A program made the translations under genes and the position numbers. This document shows positions 26,671 through 35,557 of a DNA stretch of 64,000 nucleotides, piece by piece (position 1 is the stretch's first letter; the number at the start of each line of letters is the position of its first letter). The notes below the pieces were generated by a model, which ran no database searches, was not told the origin of the DNA, and saw nothing but the letters and a program-made list of their open reading frames with translations. The DNA lies in NCBI RefSeq assembly GCF_024753565.1, contig NZ_JANTPT010000001.1, positions 1,088,513 through 1,152,512 of the forward strand, written 5' to 3'. Origin of the DNA: Mechercharimyces sp. CAU 1602. Lineage in GTDB: Bacteria; Bacillota; Bacilli; Thermoactinomycetales; JANTPT01.

Positions 26671-27759
26671 TTAGTATTTTAACGTTTGCCTCATTCCTGT
26701 TTCATTAGACCGTTTTATTGCATCTATCACTTGTTGGACACGGTGACCGTCTTGAAAGGTGGCGACGAGTGAAGATGATTTTCTTTCCGTAATACATGTG
26801 TGTAGCTCTTCCACAAACGGATAAAAGATATCATAATGCGAGCGTGCCATCTCGTTATCTAGGTGATCTGGTACGAGCACCCCACTTGCTAATGAAAGCT
26901 CCTTATAGGGCTCCTCTTTTTCTTTAAATAACACTGTTTCATCATCGTTGACAAGAACTGTTCCCTCTGTACCATAAATCTCTAGTTGAGTGCGCCTATC
27001 ATCGCGACTCGGACGTAACAATCCAAATGAAAATGTTGCTCCACCCGCAAACCGCCCCATTGCCTGAAATGTGTCATCTGCCGTACGTTGCTCTCTCATT
27101 TGTCGATCGTTCTCGATATGGGTAGTTAGTTGACCGCTAACCTCAATGATATCTTCGTCCATCCACCATAAGAGAGAATCAATCATATGAGAACCCAGTG
27201 CACCTAGTAATCCTCCGCCAACATCTGCTTGCCCCAACCATCCCATTGTTTTCTCGATCGCAGGAAGATAACCACCGCGGCTGACAAAATAGTTGCTATG
27301 TAGAATTTTTCCTAAACGCTGCTCTTCTATTATCTCTTTCACCTTTTTACGAGCAGGTAGAGTGCGAAATTCAAAATTGATTGCCCCAACTCGTTGTTGT
27401 TTCGTCAACGCATCTATCATCTCTTGGGACTGCTGTGAATGAAGGGCCATCGGTTTTTCGCATAACACATGATACCCCATTTCAATCGCAGCTAGTGTCA
27501 TCTCATAGTGGTGGCTTGGATTTGACACGATCGTGACCAAGTCCAGTTGTTCTGACTCCATCATCTTCTTCCAATCAGTATACACTTTTATTCCTTCACG
27601 ATACACGTCTTTTAGTCCTGTTTCCGTATTCAGCCCATGTTGCAGACGATAAACGGACGAAATTGCTCTCACTTCAAAACCAGGATGAGACTGAAAAACC
27701 GGTACATGTACTTGAGCTCCAAACCCAGTTCCAATAATTCCAACGCGTAACTTTTCCAT
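26671..27759 (-). CDS. Gfo/Idh/MocA family oxidoreductase
   Basis: 362 residues from ATG 27759, chosen for the AGGGGAG six bases upstream. The Rossmann start is RVGIIGTGFGAQVHVP and the catalytic-type CEKPMA motif is intact, so this is an NAD(P)-dependent sugar or polyol dehydrogenase. It is transcribed divergently from the S66 peptidase with about 85 bases between the starts. The substrate is unknown. Confidence 0.9.
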   Translation of the reverse strand: MEKLRVGIIGTGFGAQVHVPVFQSHPGFEVRAISSVYRLQHGLNTETGLKDVYREGIKVYTDWKKMMESEQLDLVTIVSNPSHHYEMTLAAIEMGYHVLCEKPMALHSQQSQEMIDALTKQQRVGAINFEFRTLPARKKVKEIIEEQRLGKILHSNYFVSRGGYLPAIEKTMGWLGQADVGGGLLGALGSHMIDSLLWWMDEDIIEVSGQLTTHIENDRQMREQRTADDTFQAMGRFAGGATFSFGLLRPSRDDRRTQLEIYGTEGTVLVNDDETVLFKEKEEPYKELSLASGVLVPDHLDNEMARSHYDIFYPFVEELHTCITERKSSSLVATFQDGHRVQQVIDAIKRSNETGMRQTLKY

Positions 27760-27844
27760 GTTTACTCCCCTGTCTCCATTTAGTATTGTTAATAGATAGC
27801 TTCCCATGTATAATCTAGTAAATATTATAGAAAGGAAGAATACG

Positions 27845-28861
27845 ATGATCCGATATCCATTCCTACCAGCACATTCGACAATCGGGGTAACAGCTCCTTC
27901 TTCAGGTGTACGAACAGAGTTCCATTACCTTTTACAGCAAGCATCCACTCGCTTAGAGCAAGCGGGCTACACTGTTCAAATTGGGAAAACAGCTTGGCAG
28001 CAAGAAAAAGCAAAATCAGCTCCTGCTGACGAGCGTGCTCGCGAACTGATGGAGATGATGGAAGATGATACAATTCATCTTATCATCCCACCATTTGGAG
28101 GTGAACTCCTGATTGAAGTCCTCGATAAATTAGACTTTTCTAGAATAAACCCTAAATGGGTACTCGGTTATTCTGACCTAAGTCTTCTCTTAATGGCAAT
28201 GACGTTACAAACGGGGATAGCCACCGCTCATGGCACCAACTTTATAGATCTGCGTGGTCAGATTTGGGACGAGACAACTGCCATGTGGGAACAGGCGCTC
28301 TCCACTGAAGTAGGATCTGCTATTGTGCAGTCTTCTTCTTCCCACTTCCAAACGGAATGGAAACACGATATTTCTGCAACCTCTGTCTTTCATTTAACCG
28401 AGCCCACCGAGTGGAAATCTATTTCACCACAGCCAATCCACGTTGCTGGACGCGTTCTCGGCGGCTGTATCGACATCATTCGTCACCTGATGGGTACCCC
28501 TTACGGCGATGTAGCCACGTTTCAACGAGTACATCTTCATGATGAACCGCTATTGTGGTACTTTGAGAACTGCGAGCTTTCTTCCACTGATCTAAGACGT
28601 TCACTCGTACAAATGAAGTTGGCAGGATGGTTTGAAAAATGTAGCGGAATCTTATTTGGGCGCAGTAATGTTCAATCTACCCTACAGGAATACACTGAAA
28701 TAGATGTCTATCATGAGCTGGCTGACGAACTAGGAGTTCCTATCATTTATGATATTGACTGCGGTCACCAACCTCCACAAGTCACTTTCATTAATGGTGC
28801 CTACGCTGAAGTGGAAGTAAATGAAGGGCGAGGACGCTTAACACAATACTTTCGGCCATAA
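27845..28861 (+). CDS. S66-family peptidase (LD-carboxypeptidase / MccF-like)
   Basis: 338 residues from ATG 27845 with GAAAGGAAG upstream. GVTAPSSGVR begins the fold, the nucleophile Ser lies in LGYSDLS, and DCGHQPP near the end carries the catalytic His. Members trim murein tetrapeptides in recycling (LdcA) or cleave microcin C-like adenylates (MccF). The LFGRSN segment is common to MccF-like members, so a self-immunity role is possible but not shown. Confidence 0.85.
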   Translation: MIRYPFLPAHSTIGVTAPSSGVRTEFHYLLQQASTRLEQAGYTVQIGKTAWQQEKAKSAPADERARELMEMMEDDTIHLIIPPFGGELLIEVLDKLDFSRINPKWVLGYSDLSLLLMAMTLQTGIATAHGTNFIDLRGQIWDETTAMWEQALSTEVGSAIVQSSSSHFQTEWKHDISATSVFHLTEPTEWKSISPQPIHVAGRVLGGCIDIIRHLMGTPYGDVATFQRVHLHDEPLLWYFENCELSSTDLRRSLVQMKLAGWFEKCSGILFGRSNVQSTLQEYTEIDVYHELADELGVPIIYDIDCGHQPPQVTFINGAYAEVEVNEGRGRLTQYFRP

Positions 28862-28898
28862 TAAGCCAACTAGAGCTAAGGAGCTTATTCCCTCAGCT

Positions 28899-29438
28899 CT
28901 ACTTCATGGCATCTACAATAAGTGAAGGGAATACCATCTTCTCACTATTACGAGGGTCAATCCGTCGTGAGCGGTAGATAACTCCATCCTTAGCTTCCCA
29001 TGCTACAGCATGAAAATCCCCTTCTTCATCGAAGTATTCCAATAGCCTCACCATAAAACCCGCCTGTTCACATAGTTGAGACAATGTTTTATAGGTATAT
29101 AAAATCTTATGACCGGCTGCAGGATGATCTCTTGGTCCTGGGCCTCCCACTTGTACGACCCGCTGATATCCCTCATCAGGAAAATAGCCGTCGGGAACAG
29201 CACAGCGAAAGTGTCCACCAGGCTTGAGGTAACGATAACATCGTCTCATCGCCTCTAGCCCCTCCTCATAAGTGAGATGTTCCAGCACATGTTCTGCTAT
29301 TATCGCAGAGATAGAAGCAGGTTGAAAACGGCTGGACCAATCTTTTTCAGATAATAAATTTACTTCCGACTCATGAGTGTGAATCCAACCTGGGTTATTA
29401 TGATACTCTCCTGCTCCCAAAACGAGCTTTATTGACAT
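28899..29438 (-). CDS. Class I SAM methyltransferase linked to the SBBP/collagen gene
   Basis: 179 residues from ATG 29438; AGGAG lies just upstream. The frame stays open further back but only by running antisense through the collagen repeat. IIAEHVLEHLTYEEG and RYLKPGGHFRCAVPDGYF are typical Methyltransf_11 motifs. Motif I is short (VLGAGEYHN). It begins 37 bases after the SBBP/collagen stop with no terminator between, so both are likely expressed from the same SigK-like promoter. It might modify the collagen tail or a glycan on it; this is inference. Confidence 0.8.
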   Translation of the reverse strand: MSIKLVLGAGEYHNNPGWIHTHESEVNLLSEKDWSSRFQPASISAIIAEHVLEHLTYEEGLEAMRRCYRYLKPGGHFRCAVPDGYFPDEGYQRVVQVGGPGPRDHPAAGHKILYTYKTLSQLCEQAGFMVRLLEYFDEEGDFHAVAWEAKDGVIYRSRRIDPRNSEKMVFPSLIVDAMK

Positions 29439-29475
29439 GATAGTACTCCTATTCCTTTTGTTTCTTTTGTTTACC

Positions 29476-31524
29476 CTACAATCCCATCTCGCCACCACTA
29501 GCCCCACGTGGCCCTCTCGGCCCTCTCGGTCCGCGCCGTCCCCTTGGCCCTCGTGGCCCTGTTGCTCCTGTAGCTCCGGCCGCCCCTGTAGGGCCAGTCG
29601 CTCCCGTTGGACCGGTAACACCGATAGAAGGTTGACCCACTTTCGTTACAAAAGCATCCAGTCCTCCTCCAAATTGACTCTGGAAAGCAGCAAAAGTAAC
29701 CGGGAAGTTCGTTGAACTGGTTCCTCCAGTAAAGTAGGCATTATCTTGACTATCCAGCGCTACACCATTGCCTTGATCAGAGGCACTTCCACCCAAATAG
29801 GAGGAAAAAGAGATGCCTTGCCCCGAAAAACTCAATTGCGTAATGATGGCATCTTGAGTGCCATTGAGGCTATCTTGAAAGGCATCTGAAGTAAGCGGGA
29901 AATCGGTAGAAGTAGTATTTCCAGTTACCCAGGCTGAACCAAAGGAATCAACCGCGATTCTGAAAATCAGATCGGTGCTACCTCCTCCCAAGTAAGTGGA
30001 GTAAACCAACGCACTCCCTGATGGATTCAACTTAGAGACAAACCCATCGCGAGTTCCACTTAGTACAGTTTGAAAGGCATTAGGTGTTGTTGGAAAATCC
30101 GTGGAATCGGTAAATCCTCCTGCATAAGCATTATTCGCCTCATCTAGAGCGATCCCACCCACCGAGTCTAGTGAACTCCCCCCCAAAAAAGTGGAATAAA
30201 TCAAGCTACTCCCCGTCGCACTCAGCTTTGATACAAACCCATCCGTACCTCCTGTCAATACTGTTTGGAATGCCCCCGTAGTCGTTGGAAAGTCGCTTGA
30301 ATTTGTCTGCCCTCCTATATAGGCGTTGGTTGCCTCATCTAACGCAATCCCCGAGCCCCTATCCGATCCACTCCCACCTAGGTAAGTAGAGTAGACTAAC
30401 GCACTTCCCGTCGTATTTAGCTTTGTCACAAACCCATCCGTACCTCCCCCAAATAGAGTTTGAAACGCACTTGTTGTTACTGGGAAGTTCGTAGAATTTG
30501 TAAATCCTGTGACATAAGCATTCCCAGGGTCATCAATCGCAAGATCCGTTCCCTGTTCCTCTCCGATTCCTCCTAAGTAAGTGGAATAGATAAGGGCAGA
30601 ACCAGTATCATTAAGTCGAGTCACAAATACATCTTGAGTGCCTCTACGCATCGTTTGAAATGCACCGGATGTAACCGGGAAATTGGCTGATGTGGTCGTA
30701 CCGGTAACAAAAGCTTCATCGCTCTCATTTACTGCAATCCCTGTAAATACAAGCGTAGTTGCCTCCGACCCAGAGCCCCCCAAATAAGTTGAATACAGCA
30801 AGGAAGATCCGGTAGCGTTTAGTCTTGTTACAAATGAATCAAATGACCCAGCTAATGTCGTTTGAAACGCTCCCGATGTTACAGGAAAATTAGGCGAAAT
30901 GGTTTGACCTATAAGAAACGCCTCTTGGCTACTATTAACCGCTATTCCTTCTCCCTGGTCAAAGTTACTTCCCCCCAGATAGGTTGAATAAAAGACCACC
31001 GGATCGATCAAAAGCGGCTGAGTAGCATCATAGTCAGCAACATCAAACCCTATGGATGCATCAGCAAAGAGGTGGAACGCGGTTGATACGAATTGCTTCT
31101 TTCCATGCATCCACTGAAAACTGATAGGCTTACCTTCACAGAGAAATCCCGTTGACATCGGGATGAGCAGATCACCCTGTTCAGTAAGAGTAAGGTTACA
31201 TCCTCCTTCATATTTTAAGCGAATATTATCTACACACGCTCCTGGCTGAACGAGGAGATCATATTTGAGATGTTCCTCCTGGTTAGAAAATATGACATCA
31301 ATCCCAGGCCACACACCTTCGTAGATCACTCGTTCGTATCCCGCTCCGTTTTGATTCATCCCCTTAGGGAAAGTTCCCCTACATGCATCTACAAACCGAA
31401 GGAACAACTCCTCCGTATCACTTAGTGCAATTCGTACTCCTTCCGACAGAAACGTATACCGGATTCCTTCTGTTGTCACGAAATAGGTATTCTTCTCTTG
31501 TGATTCAGCTTTTATTGATTTCAC
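29476..31524 (-). CDS. SBBP-repeat seven-blade beta-propeller protein with collagen-like tail (paralogue 3)
   Basis: 682 residues from GTG 31524, chosen because GGAGGG is six bases upstream; a frame from ATG 31548 lacks a ribosome site. The N-terminal domain (about 1-180) is followed by seven regular SBBP blades and then 14 Gly-X-Y triplets, GPT/GAT first and GPR/GRR last, ending SGGEMGL. The nucleotide repeats are well diverged, so the blade duplications are old. It is the first gene of an operon with the methyltransferase. Confidence 0.88.
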   Translation of the reverse strand: MKSIKAESQEKNTYFVTTEGIRYTFLSEGVRIALSDTEELFLRFVDACRGTFPKGMNQNGAGYERVIYEGVWPGIDVIFSNQEEHLKYDLLVQPGACVDNIRLKYEGGCNLTLTEQGDLLIPMSTGFLCEGKPISFQWMHGKKQFVSTAFHLFADASIGFDVADYDATQPLLIDPVVFYSTYLGGSNFDQGEGIAVNSSQEAFLIGQTISPNFPVTSGAFQTTLAGSFDSFVTRLNATGSSLLYSTYLGGSGSEATTLVFTGIAVNESDEAFVTGTTTSANFPVTSGAFQTMRRGTQDVFVTRLNDTGSALIYSTYLGGIGEEQGTDLAIDDPGNAYVTGFTNSTNFPVTTSAFQTLFGGGTDGFVTKLNTTGSALVYSTYLGGSGSDRGSGIALDEATNAYIGGQTNSSDFPTTTGAFQTVLTGGTDGFVSKLSATGSSLIYSTFLGGSSLDSVGGIALDEANNAYAGGFTDSTDFPTTPNAFQTVLSGTRDGFVSKLNPSGSALVYSTYLGGGSTDLIFRIAVDSFGSAWVTGNTTSTDFPLTSDAFQDSLNGTQDAIITQLSFSGQGISFSSYLGGSASDQGNGVALDSQDNAYFTGGTSSTNFPVTFAAFQSQFGGGLDAFVTKVGQPSIGVTGPTGATGPTGAAGATGATGPRGPRGRRGPRGPRGPRGASGGEMGL

Positions 31525-31558
31525 TTTTATCCCTCCAATGAATAACACAATGCCGCTT

Positions 31559-31586
31559 TATCTTATGTGCAACATCCATCCAAGGT
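31559..31586 (-). promoter_or_regulatory. SigK-type promoter of the SBBP/collagen-methyltransferase operon
   Basis: On the minus strand: ACC (31586-31584), 16 bases, CATAAGATA (31567-31559). This matches ACC-N16-CATAnnnTA exactly, as at 12789-12816. The GTG start is 34 bases further on. Confidence 0.65.
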
Positions 31587-31682
31587 TAAAAGCAACGAAA
31601 AATTGTTTTAAGCGTTAGCATATAGACAAGATCAGTGAGGAGCTTTTCTTGAGAGCTTTACCGCCTACAAAACAGGAGCGAC

Positions 31683-32069
31683 TTAAAGTGCGCCGCTACC
31701 CTCTTCTTCTTCTGTTTGCTTCATAATTTCTTTATAAGCTACAATCTTTCTTTCTAACATCTTTTCAGTCTCGATAAGATCATGAAGCTGCTTTTGAATA
31801 GAGTCGTGGTGTTTTTCTAATAATCGCAACCGTGCAGCTGTCGTATGATCGCCTTCTTGCAAAAGATGTGCATATTTTTTTATCTGTGCAATCGGCATTT
31901 TCGTTTCTCTTAATTTCTTCACAAACCCTAGCCATCGAATATGGGAATCATCATATACTCTTACTTCATGAGCATCTCGTGCAGGAATAACGATTCCTTC
32001 TTTCTCATAATAGCGTAAAGTATGAGCGCTTATATCTAGCTTTTTAGCTACTTCACTAATGGTATACAT
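31683..32069 (-). CDS. MerR-family transcriptional regulator
   Basis: 128 residues from ATG 32069 with GGGGGAAAG upstream. The N-terminus YTISEVAKKLDISAHTLRYYEKEGI is the MerR winged helix, and a long coiled-coil (about 75-118) follows. There is no C-terminal metal-binding cysteine set, so an organic or redox effector is likely. It faces an SDR gene across a MerR-type promoter (32098-32128) and probably controls it. Confidence 0.92.
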   Translation of the reverse strand: MYTISEVAKKLDISAHTLRYYEKEGIVIPARDAHEVRVYDDSHIRWLGFVKKLRETKMPIAQIKKYAHLLQEGDHTTAARLRLLEKHHDSIQKQLHDLIETEKMLERKIVAYKEIMKQTEEEEGSGAL

Positions 32070-32097
32070 ACTTTCCCCCACAAACTTAAATTTTTAT

Positions 32098-32128
32098 TTG
32101 ACTTAGAGTTTACTCTAACGTCTATACT
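32098..32128 (+). promoter_or_regulatory. MerR-type promoter with 19-bp spacer and palindrome
   Basis: TTGACT (32098-32103) and TATACT (32123-32128) are separated by 19 bases, the over-long spacing MerR activators correct by twisting DNA. The spacer holds TTAGAGTTTACTCTAA (32103-32118), a perfect palindrome. It drives the rightward SDR gene and overlaps the regulator's own 5' region. Confidence 0.85.
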
Positions 32129-32170
32129 AACATCGAAACACACAAATATTAAAGTGATGGGGGTATTTAA

Positions 32171-32932
32171 ATGAAATACACCGTTATTACAGGGGCTAGC
32201 TCTGGAATAGGATATGAGACAGCGCTCGCTTTCGCAAAACGCGGTAAAAACCTTGTAGTCATCGCTCGTAGACAAGAACAGCTCCTCGAGTTGAAAAAAG
32301 AAGTTAACAACATAGATCCAAAGCTTGATGTGATTATTCATAATTTGGATTTATCTATTAGTGAGAATGTATATAAACTGTATGAAAATCTTAAAGAGAT
32401 TCAGATTGAAACTTGGATCAATAATGCAGGGTTTGGCAACTTTGCTACCGTGGGCGAGCAAAAGCTATCTAAAATCGAAACCATGTTACGCCTAAATACC
32501 GAGGCGCTAACTATTCTTTCCTCCCTTTATGTTCGTCAATATGCCAATGTGGAAGGTACACAGCTAATCAATATCTCCTCTGGTGGTGGATATACGATTG
32601 TTGCTGACGCTGTCACGTATTGTGCCACTAAATTTTACGTCAGCGCATTTACCGAGGGGCTTGCGCAAGAACTTCGCAGTCAAGGTTCCAAAATGAAAGC
32701 AAAAGTGCTTGCACCCGCCGCAACGGAAACCGAATTTGCTCTACGTTCTTTAGACGTTGATTCATTTGAATACGAAGGTGCCGTACCCAAGTACCATACT
32801 GCCAAAGAGATGGCAGCGTTCTTACTCGACCTCTACGATAGCGAAAAAGTGGTTGGGATTGTAGATGGCATAACATATGAGTTTCATCTGAAAGATCCAC
32901 TTTACCCTTATGTAGATAGAAACACAAAGTAA
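32171..32932 (+). CDS. Short-chain dehydrogenase/reductase
   Basis: 253 residues. NAD(P)-binding TGASSGIG is at 7-14, NNAG at about 90 and the catalytic YxxxK as YCATK; Ser in NISSGGG completes the triad. Basic residues after beta-2 (ARRQEQ) favour NADP. It is probably an aldehyde or ketone reductase induced through the adjacent MerR regulator. Confidence 0.9.
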   Translation: MKYTVITGASSGIGYETALAFAKRGKNLVVIARRQEQLLELKKEVNNIDPKLDVIIHNLDLSISENVYKLYENLKEIQIETWINNAGFGNFATVGEQKLSKIETMLRLNTEALTILSSLYVRQYANVEGTQLINISSGGGYTIVADAVTYCATKFYVSAFTEGLAQELRSQGSKMKAKVLAPAATETEFALRSLDVDSFEYEGAVPKYHTAKEMAAFLLDLYDSEKVVGIVDGITYEFHLKDPLYPYVDRNTK

Positions 32933-32975
32933 TTCAAAATAAGCGAATGCATCGAGGGATCAGGTGTTTTCAAGT

Positions 32976-33011
32976 AAAAGCGTCTCCTCTTTTTGTCGAG
33001 GAGACGCTTTT
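32976..33011. terminator. Bidirectional terminator
   Basis: AAAAGCGTCTCCTC (32976-32989) pairs with GAGGAGACGCTTTT (32998-33011). It ends both the SDR gene and the radical SAM gene. Confidence 0.9.
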
Positions 33012-33018
33012 ATTGTTT

Positions 33019-34920
33019 TCATTCTTGTAGTACTCCCTCCCCCTTTTGAGTGAGCAAAAGTTCTTTCATCTCTTCTGGAATCTCATATATCCCTTCTGGA
33101 ATAGCTAAAGCAAGATAGCGCCTTTCTTCATGTAACATCCATCCCCGATCAACAAACTCCTGTAGAGCCGCTGTCAACTCTTCCAAGCTTACCTTCCACC
33201 CCTGTTTCGTCATTTCCTGTAATAAGCTTTTGGCTGTCTTAATATCATCTGTACTTTGATATAGCTTTGCTTTCCATCCACTCAATTCGCTAATTTCTCC
33301 ATCCTCCTGTGTACGGTTATCAAAAAAGCGAATCCGATCTTCTATTTGAATATAACAAAAGAAGCTAGAATCATATCTACCACTCCATCTATCTATTTTC
33401 TTCTTCAGTTGATCGGCGTATTCACTAGGATTGCGCTGATCATCATAATCAAATTCAAAATAGTAAGCGATTTGAAAACGCTCTGCTTTACTTAATTGAG
33501 GATATAGGTATCGATAGGAGCGATTGTGTCTGATATTAATAATGCCAAATTGATCTGAGAAATCGAAGTAAGGACTAAAACGATCTAACCGAAAGGGTGC
33601 ACAGCATATCGGAGGGTGATAATGAACCAGTTTAGAAATGATCTCCTCAGCCACATATTGATAATCCGCAGGATCTTCACCCGGAAATCCATATAAGATG
33701 TTCCATGAAGGAACAATCCCAAATTCCTCGCACCATTTGAGTAAACGCACATTTTGCAGCATGGTGATTCCCTTGCGCATTCGCTTGAGTACATCTGTAA
33801 TCAAGCTTTCAATTCCAGGTTGGATAGAAGTAAAACCAGCTTTTTTTATCGCTTCCAGTTGATCTCTTTTAATATTTGCTTTGGTTTCGTAAAACAAATC
33901 AATCCCCAAATCAAGTTCGATCAGACGAGGAATAAAGTCTTGAAAGTACTTGTAGTCAATGATATTATCCACTGCTGCCATGCTCGTAGTATGTTTTTGA
34001 TAGCGTTTAAGTAAGTACACGATTTCATCAATAGCCCTATCGGCATCTTTACTGCGAAAGCGCATATTTAAACCATTTAAACCACAAAATGTGCAGTGTG
34101 ATTTCTCTCCCCACCAACATCCACGTGACGTTTCAAAGGGAATAGAAGGACGCAAGAATGAATCTAACCCTATTTTTTCAAAACCATCAAAGTAATCGTT
34201 GTAATCTGGATAGGGAAGCTGATCGAGATCAGTCATCATATTGGCCTTATGAGAAAACTTATGATCTAAGTTGGTAGGTGTAAGAATCCCAGGGATATCC
34301 TCTGTTGTTTCACCACATTCCATCCGTTTAAGAAGCGTAGGTAAAGAAAGGTCCCCTTCACCTTGACATACAAAATCAAGAAAAGAAAATGCCTTGATCA
34401 TGGCCACTCCCATCGGTCCTTCACAATTGGCCCCTCCCATCACAATTTTAATATGTGGCCACTTTTGTTTGATTCGTTGCGCCATCCCTAATGAGGCAAG
34501 ATTTTGCTCAAAAACAGAAGTAAAGCCGACAAGATCATATTGCTCCCAGTCTACATTCTGTAAGCAGTCATCTAAATAGCGAGGCATTAATTCTTTCATA
34601 CGTAGCAAATTTTCCGACTCACACCAACTTCCTCGTGTATCTCCTATTCGCTCGTTTACCAATTTTAAATAGGCAAGATCATCTTCACGGGAACTTGGAC
34701 GAAGTGATGAGGAGAAAATCCATTCCCCTAGTAACAATGACGGCAATGTAGCAGAGAGACGACGGTAAGTCGTTATTCCAATATAATCGATGAGATGAAG
34801 GTTGAGATAATGATTTTTGCATGTATGCCCATGCTGTTCCACTTGAGATTTTAATAAACCAATCCCGATTGACGGTCGCCCTAATGAAGCGAATGGCATA
34901 TTAACAAGTGCTATATGCAT
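33019..34920 (-). CDS. RiPP-maturation-type B12-binding radical SAM enzyme
   Basis: 633 residues from ATG 34920 with GGAGG upstream. The N-terminal third is a cobalamin-binding-like Rossmann domain (KIVMGGANCEGPMG at about 158-171). The radical SAM core begins with SRGCWWGEKSHCTFCG; its C-x7-C-x2-C ligands are C268, C276 and C279, the hallmark spacing and context of 'RiPP maturation radical SAM protein 1'. A helical C-terminal region follows. Related enzymes C-methylate peptides. The gene directly upstream encodes a possible substrate, separated by a hairpin. Confidence 0.85.
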   Translation of the reverse strand: MHIALVNMPFASLGRPSIGIGLLKSQVEQHGHTCKNHYLNLHLIDYIGITTYRRLSATLPSLLLGEWIFSSSLRPSSREDDLAYLKLVNERIGDTRGSWCESENLLRMKELMPRYLDDCLQNVDWEQYDLVGFTSVFEQNLASLGMAQRIKQKWPHIKIVMGGANCEGPMGVAMIKAFSFLDFVCQGEGDLSLPTLLKRMECGETTEDIPGILTPTNLDHKFSHKANMMTDLDQLPYPDYNDYFDGFEKIGLDSFLRPSIPFETSRGCWWGEKSHCTFCGLNGLNMRFRSKDADRAIDEIVYLLKRYQKHTTSMAAVDNIIDYKYFQDFIPRLIELDLGIDLFYETKANIKRDQLEAIKKAGFTSIQPGIESLITDVLKRMRKGITMLQNVRLLKWCEEFGIVPSWNILYGFPGEDPADYQYVAEEIISKLVHYHPPICCAPFRLDRFSPYFDFSDQFGIINIRHNRSYRYLYPQLSKAERFQIAYYFEFDYDDQRNPSEYADQLKKKIDRWSGRYDSSFFCYIQIEDRIRFFDNRTQEDGEISELSGWKAKLYQSTDDIKTAKSLLQEMTKQGWKVSLEELTAALQEFVDRGWMLHEERRYLALAIPEGIYEIPEEMKELLLTQKGEGVLQE

Positions 34921-34957
34921 AGATATAATCCTCCAATATCGTGATGAATCATGATAA

Positions 34958-34980
34958 GAAAAGGGGGAAGATCCCCCCTC
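34958..34980 (-). terminator. Attenuator-like hairpin between putative precursor and radical SAM gene
   Basis: On the minus strand, GGGGG-GATCTT-CCCCC followed by TTTTCTT. The stem is short but GC-only, so partial termination is likely. This would yield more substrate than enzyme mRNA, a common layout in peptide-modification operons. Confidence 0.65.
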
Positions 34981-34996
34981 AAAGCTGTATATTGAT

Positions 34997-35557
34997 TTAA
35001 CGTTGAGCTCTAATAACAGCTGCAAATTCTCCCGCTGTCATTAAAACACGGCGTAACCTCGTATTAACAGTTAGATTGCCTTGTACCACTATAACGGAAC
35101 TCATCGTTCCCGTAGAATCAGGGTATATTAAAGTTACTCCTTCTCCATTTCCTAATCTTACTGGAGCAGCTTCTCGAACGGCGGTGCCTACCGACACAAC
35201 CACTGATCTTCCCCTTAACAAAATCACTTGACTACGCAATGAATTAAAATTTCGCAAGTTAAATACAGAAATATTCCCAAGTTCAGCAACCAGATCCGGG
35301 GATAAGATACCTACTGAAACTCCGGGATCAACCGTACCTGGACCTTCTCTAAGAACATCCTCTCGAGCAACGCCTTCGAGGCCAACACCTTCTGGAGTAA
35401 TATTACCAGGATCATCAAAGAAAGCCCCTGGAGCTGGAGCAACTCCACGAGGGTCAACCGTGGTATCCCCCGGGACCGCTGCAGGGTCACTAGGAAAAAT
35501 AGTTGTGGGATCGGTTCTTCTCTTCTTAAGTTTTTTCTTACTAAAATGATGACTCAA
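34997..35557 (-). CDS. Unknown Pro/Asp/Gly-rich protein, candidate substrate of the radical SAM enzyme
   Basis: 186 residues; no family recognised. Residues 1-15 are basic (SKKKLKKRR). Residues 16-80 are low-complexity, with repeated Asp-Pro (TDP, SDP, VDP, DDP, VDPG) and Gly/Val/Glu, and no cysteine. Residues 85-186 look folded and beta-rich (VILLRGRSVVVSVG, VTLIYPDSTG, SSVIVVQGNLTVN). Start TTG 35557 has AGAGGAGG upstream. A CATAAGCTA element 28 bases before the start resembles a SigK -10. It is the first gene of the unit with the radical SAM enzyme; whether it is modified is unproven. Confidence 0.6.
   Translation of the reverse strand: MSHHFSKKKLKKRRTDPTTIFPSDPAAVPGDTTVDPRGVAPAPGAFFDDPGNITPEGVGLEGVAREDVLREGPGTVDPGVSVGILSPDLVAELGNISVFNLRNFNSLRSQVILLRGRSVVVSVGTAVREAAPVRLGNGEGVTLIYPDSTGTMSSVIVVQGNLTVNTRLRRVLMTAGEFAAVIRAQR

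Noticed and set aside
28899-29621. N-terminal extension of the methyltransferase back to 29621
   Set aside because: The extra 61 residues are an overlap with the collagen-repeat coding region; the ATG at 29438 has AGGAG and begins the methyltransferase fold.
29437-29715. Arg/Ser-rich rightward ORF opposite the collagen tail
   Set aside because: Antisense shadow of Gly-X-Y codons; it lacks a ribosome site.
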